NCBI GenBank assembly: GCA_029243605.1
Contig: JAQWRT010000025.1
Span: 1 to 35,834, forward strand
Length of the DNA stretch: 35,834 nt
Origin: Myxococcota bacterium
GTDB lineage: Bacteria > Myxococcota_A > UBA9160 > UBA4427
Reading direction: 5' to 3'
This document shows, in pieces, positions 32,008 through 35,834 of the stretch (positions within the stretch are counted from its first letter, which is position 1; the number at the start of each line of letters is the position of its first letter). Under the pieces are notes generated by a model. That model had not been told where the DNA came from, did no database searches, and worked only from the letters and a program-made list of their open reading frames with translations. Made by a program: the position numbers and the translations under genes.

Positions 32008-34647
32008 CTAGAAATTCATCCGGAGCGTGGCCCCCACCTGGCGCGGCGGGCCGCGAACCCCCGCGTAGCCGCTGATGATGGGGACATCGAAGCCGATGAC
32101 GAGGTACTCGGAGTTCGTCACATTGGTGGTCCACGCAGTGAGTGACCAACTATCGTCCGAGGCTTTGAGGCCCGCGCGCAGATTCAGCAGGTGGTAGCCG
32201 GGCTGAAAAAGGTTGGGGTCCAGATCCTGATCGAGGTAGAAGCTATCGCTGTACGAGTAGTCGGCCCGGGCGAAGAGGTCGATTGAGGCCGAGGGCACTG
32301 GGTATTCGTAGGCGCCGAAGGCCGAGATATTCCACTCCGGGGCGTTGTCCAGAGTCTTCCCCGAGAGATCCTGGCTGCAGTTGATCACCTGAGGGGTCAG
32401 GCCGCAGGCCAGGCCGGCGGGAATGACCTGCCCCGTATAAGGAAAGGGCCAATCTGCGGGATCGGTGTCCGCCGCGAGTTGCGCCTGATAGGGGACGGTT
32501 CCGGCTGCGGTATCGAATTCGTCGTAGCGCGCGATATTCAGCCCAACGGCCGCGCCCAATTGAAGATTTTCCACCGCGTCGGGCATGTAGACGAAGTCGC
32601 TCTCGAATCCGTAACTGAAGAGACGGCCGGCATTGCGCACGTTGATGCTTGAGCCCGTGAAAACCTGGGCTTGAAAATCATCGTAGTCCGTGAAGTAGCC
32701 CGTCATATTAAAAATGACCTGCCGCTCAAACCACATGGAGCGCAAGCCGAGCTCGTAGGTCAAGGAAGTCTCGTCGCCAAATTCAGACGACTCGCCCTGG
32801 ACAGTTCGCAACTGGTTGAACCCCCCGGACTTGAACCCGTTGGCGACGCTCGCGTAGATCATGTCGCCCTCGCGAGGTTCATATTCCAGGGCAAAACGGT
32901 ATTGAAAATTAGTCTTCGAAAGTTCGTCGTCCCGAGCAAACGTCGGACCGAGAATGGGCGGGGCCTCGAGCAGGGCGCACATGGACCCGGTGCACTCACT
33001 CAGGCCATTCCGGGACTTCTCTTCCCAACTCACGCGAAAACCCGCAACGAAGCCAAGCGAGTCGAGGAGGCGGAGTCTTCCCTGGCCGTAGGCGGCAGCG
33101 GTCTTGGTTTTATGGGTATTGGTGTTGATATTGAAATTGGGCGCGAAAAAAGTCAGAGTCGGCCATGGGCCGCCCGGCGGAGCGGGTGGCAAATTGCACG
33201 AGGCCGCCGGGTTGGGATTTACCGGGACTGCCGGGACATTCGGGATATTGCAGGCATAACGACCCGCTGCGACCAACCCGTCCTCCCAACCGTTCCGGTC
33301 GTCGGTTTTCATATTCATATAGAAGAAGTACAAGCCACCCTGGTACTCAAAGAAGTCCCCTCCCGGGGAAGCCAGGGTTAGTTCGCTGGAAAACTGATTG
33401 AGGTCAACGTTCTGAAAGGCGAGTACGCCATCGAATTCGCTGAAATCGCCGTCGAACTGGCTGTCCGTCGAGTACGTCCGCCAAGCGTTCAGCCAGCGAA
33501 TCTCGTGATCCCCCCAATCGTAAATGGCATCGAGCGAGATGCCGCCCACCTGGACTTTATTGATGGGCTGAACGTTGGCGCCTACTTGGAAATCGAAGGG
33601 ATCGGCCACGGGCAGAATGCTGCCCTGAGACCCCGCCACAAAGCCAAAAGGTACGTCCATCAGGCTGGGGCCGTTGGCCTTGTAGTCAATGATTTCGGCG
33701 ACGAAGCTTCGACTGTCCTCCTCGGAGTAGTCACCGGACAGGAGCAGGGAGAAGTCGTCGGTCACATCCCAGAGCAGCTTGGCCCGCATACCCCATTTGT
33801 CGACATTGTTGACGTCTTGGCCGTCGAAGCGATTGATATCCCAGCCATCTCGCTGGCTGCTGAAGCCGGCGACCCGCAGGGCCAGTTGGTCCTCAAGGAG
33901 CGGATAGTTCGCCGATCCGCGCACCTGAAAATCGGAGTAGTTGCCGAGGACGGTCTCAACGAAGAGCGACGGCTCCGAATCAGGTCGGCGCGTAATGATG
34001 TTGATGGCCCCCGCTGCGGTGTTCTTCCCGTAGAGCGTGCCCTGTGGCCCGCGAAGAACCTCGACGCGCTCAATATCGAGCAGGTCGCCCACGCTCATGC
34101 CCGCCCGGCCTTGATAGACGCCATCGATGAAGACGCCCACGCTGGGGTCGATCCCCGCGTTGCTCCCCACGGATCCAATCCCCCGGATGCGGATGCTTGT
34201 CGATCGCGTATCCGTCACCGGAATAATCTCGAGGTTGGGGACAAAATTCTGAATTTCGTTGAAGGTCGTGATGCCCGCATCGCGCAGGGTCTCTCCGCCG
34301 AGGGCCGTCATGGAGATGGGCACGGATTGAAGGGTTTCGGCCCGCTTGCTGGCGGTGACGAGCATCTCCTCGATCCCCCCATGCGCGCGCGACTCCGCGT
34401 AGGGAGACTCGGGCGTGAGTTCATTGCCCTCGGAATCGAGGCCCGTGAGTTCGGGTTCGGGCAGGGGATCGGGGTTGTCCATGCCGATCCGGCCCGGGCT
34501 GGGCTCTTCTTCGGCGAAGGCCGACGAGGGCGCGCCCAGCGGGGGGGCCAGCAGCAATACCAGCAGTACGAGCAGTGCCCGGAGTTGAAGGGCGAAGCCC
34601 CTAGCAGGAACCCCGCTTTGAACCGACCAGCCGGTACGTTGCGCCAT
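32008..34647 (-). CDS. TonB-dependent receptor (sphingomonad-type, substrate unknown)
   Basis: An 879-residue outer-membrane receptor. Signal peptide (LRALLVLLVLLLAPPLG, cleavage near AFA|EE, about 46), then an acidic, proline-rich spacer, TonB-box-like IEEMLVTASKR, plug domain (PISMTALGGETLRDAGI, IRIRGIGSVGSN, GVFIDGVYQGR, VEVLRGPQGTLYGKNTAAGA) and a long barrel ending ATLRMNF with the terminal Phe. This subtype takes up iron chelates, plant or terpenoid compounds, or sugars; the substrate cannot be read from sequence. ATG 34647 has GGGAGG ten bases upstream; the open frame beyond it overlaps the divergent promoter. It lacks a CxxxM plug motif, so it is unlike the copper receptor at 5532. 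Confidence 0.93.
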   Translation of the reverse strand: MAQRTGWSVQSGVPARGFALQLRALLVLLVLLLAPPLGAPSSAFAEEEPSPGRIGMDNPDPLPEPELTGLDSEGNELTPESPYAESRAHGGIEEMLVTASKRAETLQSVPISMTALGGETLRDAGITTFNEIQNFVPNLEIIPVTDTRSTSIRIRGIGSVGSNAGIDPSVGVFIDGVYQGRAGMSVGDLLDIERVEVLRGPQGTLYGKNTAAGAINIITRRPDSEPSLFVETVLGNYSDFQVRGSANYPLLEDQLALRVAGFSSQRDGWDINRFDGQDVNNVDKWGMRAKLLWDVTDDFSLLLSGDYSEEDSRSFVAEIIDYKANGPSLMDVPFGFVAGSQGSILPVADPFDFQVGANVQPINKVQVGGISLDAIYDWGDHEIRWLNAWRTYSTDSQFDGDFSEFDGVLAFQNVDLNQFSSELTLASPGGDFFEYQGGLYFFYMNMKTDDRNGWEDGLVAAGRYACNIPNVPAVPVNPNPAASCNLPPAPPGGPWPTLTFFAPNFNINTNTHKTKTAAAYGQGRLRLLDSLGFVAGFRVSWEEKSRNGLSECTGSMCALLEAPPILGPTFARDDELSKTNFQYRFALEYEPREGDMIYASVANGFKSGGFNQLRTVQGESSEFGDETSLTYELGLRSMWFERQVIFNMTGYFTDYDDFQAQVFTGSSINVRNAGRLFSYGFESDFVYMPDAVENLQLGAAVGLNIARYDEFDTAAGTVPYQAQLAADTDPADWPFPYTGQVIPAGLACGLTPQVINCSQDLSGKTLDNAPEWNISAFGAYEYPVPSASIDLFARADYSYSDSFYLDQDLDPNLFQPGYHLLNLRAGLKASDDSWSLTAWTTNVTNSEYLVIGFDVPIISGYAGVRGPPRQVGATLRMNF

Positions 34648-34813
34648 GATCCTACCTCCCACTCCGTTCAACGAGGCGCAAGCATAGTCAGGGACTGGGG
34701 TGCAGCGCCACGGCAATATGCCCCATGTGCGAAAACGACTAGTAGGTCCCTTCAATGCCACTTCGTCGCATTTCAGGGTTGGACTCGGCCAGCCGGCTGA
34801 GGCAGTCTGAACC

Positions 34814-35834
34814 ATGGACTCCGAAGATCGGCTGCGATCAGCGGCCGACCGATCCGCGAAAAAAGGAGACAACTTGGCGACCCAGGCCACATTGCGACTG
34901 AATATGACCGGCCTCGCGAAGGATCCCGCCGACGAGGCCGAGCGCTACAAAACCGCGATCGAGATGGCGGTCTACGCCGAGGAGCGCGGCTTCCAGACCG
35001 TCAACCTCGAGGAGCACCACTGCGCCGAAAACGGCTGGCTCCCCGCCCCGCTCACCCTGGCCGCCATGATCATCGCCCGGACCCAGCGCGTCCGGGTCAA
35101 CGTCGGCGCCCTCCTCGTGACCCTCTACGACCCGATCCGCCTGGCCGAGGACATCGCCGTCCTCGATCTCGTCAGCGGCGGGCGCTTCAGCTTCGTGGCG
35201 GGCCTGGGTTATCGACCGGTGGAGTACCACGCCACGGGCAAGGCCTGGGACGATCGCGGACGCCTCATGGACGAGTGCCTCGAAACCCTGCTCAAAGCCT
35301 GGACCGGCGAGCCCTTTGACTACCGGGGCCAGCGCATTCGCGTCACGCCCTCCCCGCTTACGCGTCCCCACCCTTTCTTTCTCGTCGGTGGGATGAGCCC
35401 GGTCGCCGCGCGCCGGGCCGCACGCTTCGGACTCCCCTTTCACCCGCCCATGGAGCGGCCCGATCTCGAGATTGTCTACAACGAGGAACTCGCCCGGCAG
35501 GATAAGCGGGGGCTCTTCATCACTCCCGGCGCGGGCAACACCATGCTGGTGGTCGACGAATCCCCGGAAGAAGCCTGGAGTGAACTCAGCCCCTATTTCT
35601 TGCGCGAACTCCAGGAGTACAGCGACTGGAAGCACGAGGGCGTGGTGCGACCCGGCGAGGAAGCCGTCCGCAACGTCGCCGACCTCCGGGAGCAGGAACG
35701 CTTTACGATTCTCGACCGAGAGCAAGCCCGGCAGCGCTTTGGCCCCGAGGGCGCGGGAAGCGCGGTGGTGCATCCCCTGGCCGGGGGCATCCCCCTCGCC
35801 CGGGCTTGGGAAATTCTGGAACGTTTCAGCGACG
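34814..35834 (+). CDS. LLM-class flavin-dependent oxidoreductase (3' end beyond window)
   Basis: A bacterial-luciferase-like TIM barrel cut by the right edge, with about 320 residues visible from the TTG start. Motifs: AEERGFQTVNLEEHH, VNVGALLVTLYDPIRLAEDIAVLD (piecewise), SGGRFSFVAGLGYRPVEY, and FFLVGGMSPVAARRAARFG, typical of LLM monooxygenases. Two starts are possible: ATG 34814 (used here) or TTG 34874, which has AAAGGAG (34862-34868) at ideal spacing and would give MATQATLRLNM. The TTG start is better supported by ribosome-site evidence. The gene diverges from the TonB receptor over a short region, so a common substrate for uptake and oxidation is possible (inference). It differs in sequence from the LLM protein at 2101. 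Confidence 0.85.
   Translation, partial: MDSEDRLRSAADRSAKKGDNLATQATLRLNMTGLAKDPADEAERYKTAIEMAVYAEERGFQTVNLEEHHCAENGWLPAPLTLAAMIIARTQRVRVNVGALLVTLYDPIRLAEDIAVLDLVSGGRFSFVAGLGYRPVEYHATGKAWDDRGRLMDECLETLLKAWTGEPFDYRGQRIRVTPSPLTRPHPFFLVGGMSPVAARRAARFGLPFHPPMERPDLEIVYNEELARQDKRGLFITPGAGNTMLVVDESPEEAWSELSPYFLRELQEYSDWKHEGVVRPGEEAVRNVADLREQERFTILDREQARQRFGPEGAGSAVVHPLAGGIPLARAWEILERFSD
34862..34876 (+). promoter_or_regulatory. ribosome site AAAGGAG before TTG (probable true LLM start)
   Basis: AAAGGAG (34862-34868), five bases, then TTG (34874-34876), in frame with ATG 34814. The 20 residues between the two starts are polar and absent from the barrel fold, favouring the TTG. Confidence 0.5.

Noticed and set aside
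33505..34800. 431-codon plus-strand open frame opposite the TonB receptor
   Set aside because: It has no family similarity and would erase the divergent promoter; the receptor motifs are on the minus strand.

Overview
The window is a GC-rich, tightly packed chromosomal segment from a Gram-negative, aerobic, respiring bacterium. It carries two TonB-dependent outer-membrane receptors, lipoproteins, two PEP-CTERM surface proteins (an exosortase must be encoded elsewhere), a RegB/RegA-type redox two-component system and a caa3-type oxidase. The lineage cannot be fixed from sequence alone: Pseudomonadota or a former 'deltaproteobacterial' phylum such as Myxococcota would both fit. No rRNA, tRNA, CRISPR array, insertion sequence or phage gene was seen.

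Layout. (1) 1-4208, minus strand: a left-truncated PEP-synthase-like phosphotransferase, a luciferase-like (LLM class) oxidoreductase and a cytochrome P450, suggesting catabolic or secondary metabolism. (2) 4209-4679: a gene-free control region with a degenerate 13-bp tandem repeat and inverted repeats. (3) 4680-10454, plus strand: PEP-CTERM protein 1, an OprC/NosA-type copper receptor with an intact CxxxM...HxM copper motif, PEP-CTERM protein 2 (paralogue of the first), then RegB-like kinase and RegA-like regulator. This looks like an undescribed redox-controlled copper-acquisition operon. (4) 10572-14216, minus strand: a thiolase and a lipoprotein joining a GxGYxYP domain to an L-type lectin domain. 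(5) 14431-18113, plus strand: a ferritin-like protein, an AarF/UbiB-family kinase-like protein and a DUF1214-type exported protein; then a small minus-strand membrane protein (18156-18527). (6) 18692-30283, minus strand: ten genes in one direction encoding a pyruvate-to-oxygen chain. In transcription order they are PoxB-like pyruvate:quinone oxidoreductase, oxidase subunits II (with cytochrome c), I and III, a subunit-IV-like membrane protein, a dihaem cytochrome c lipoprotein, a Rieske protein, a cytochrome b-c fusion, a CtaG-polyferredoxin fusion and a FixH/YtkA-like protein. (7) 30376-31986, plus strand: an FMN-binding glutamate-synthase-family membrane protein, divergent from poxB. (8) 32008 to the end: a large TonB receptor (minus) divergent from a right-truncated LLM oxidoreductase (plus).

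How the parts may work together (inference). The oxidase needs CuA and CuB. The copper receptor and His/Met/Cys-rich surface proteins could supply copper, RegB could report the redox state of the quinone pool that PoxB feeds and the b-c complex drains, and the CtaG-polyferredoxin fusion could handle or reduce copper during oxidase assembly. The window therefore reads as a respiration and copper-supply island flanked by oxidative catabolic genes.
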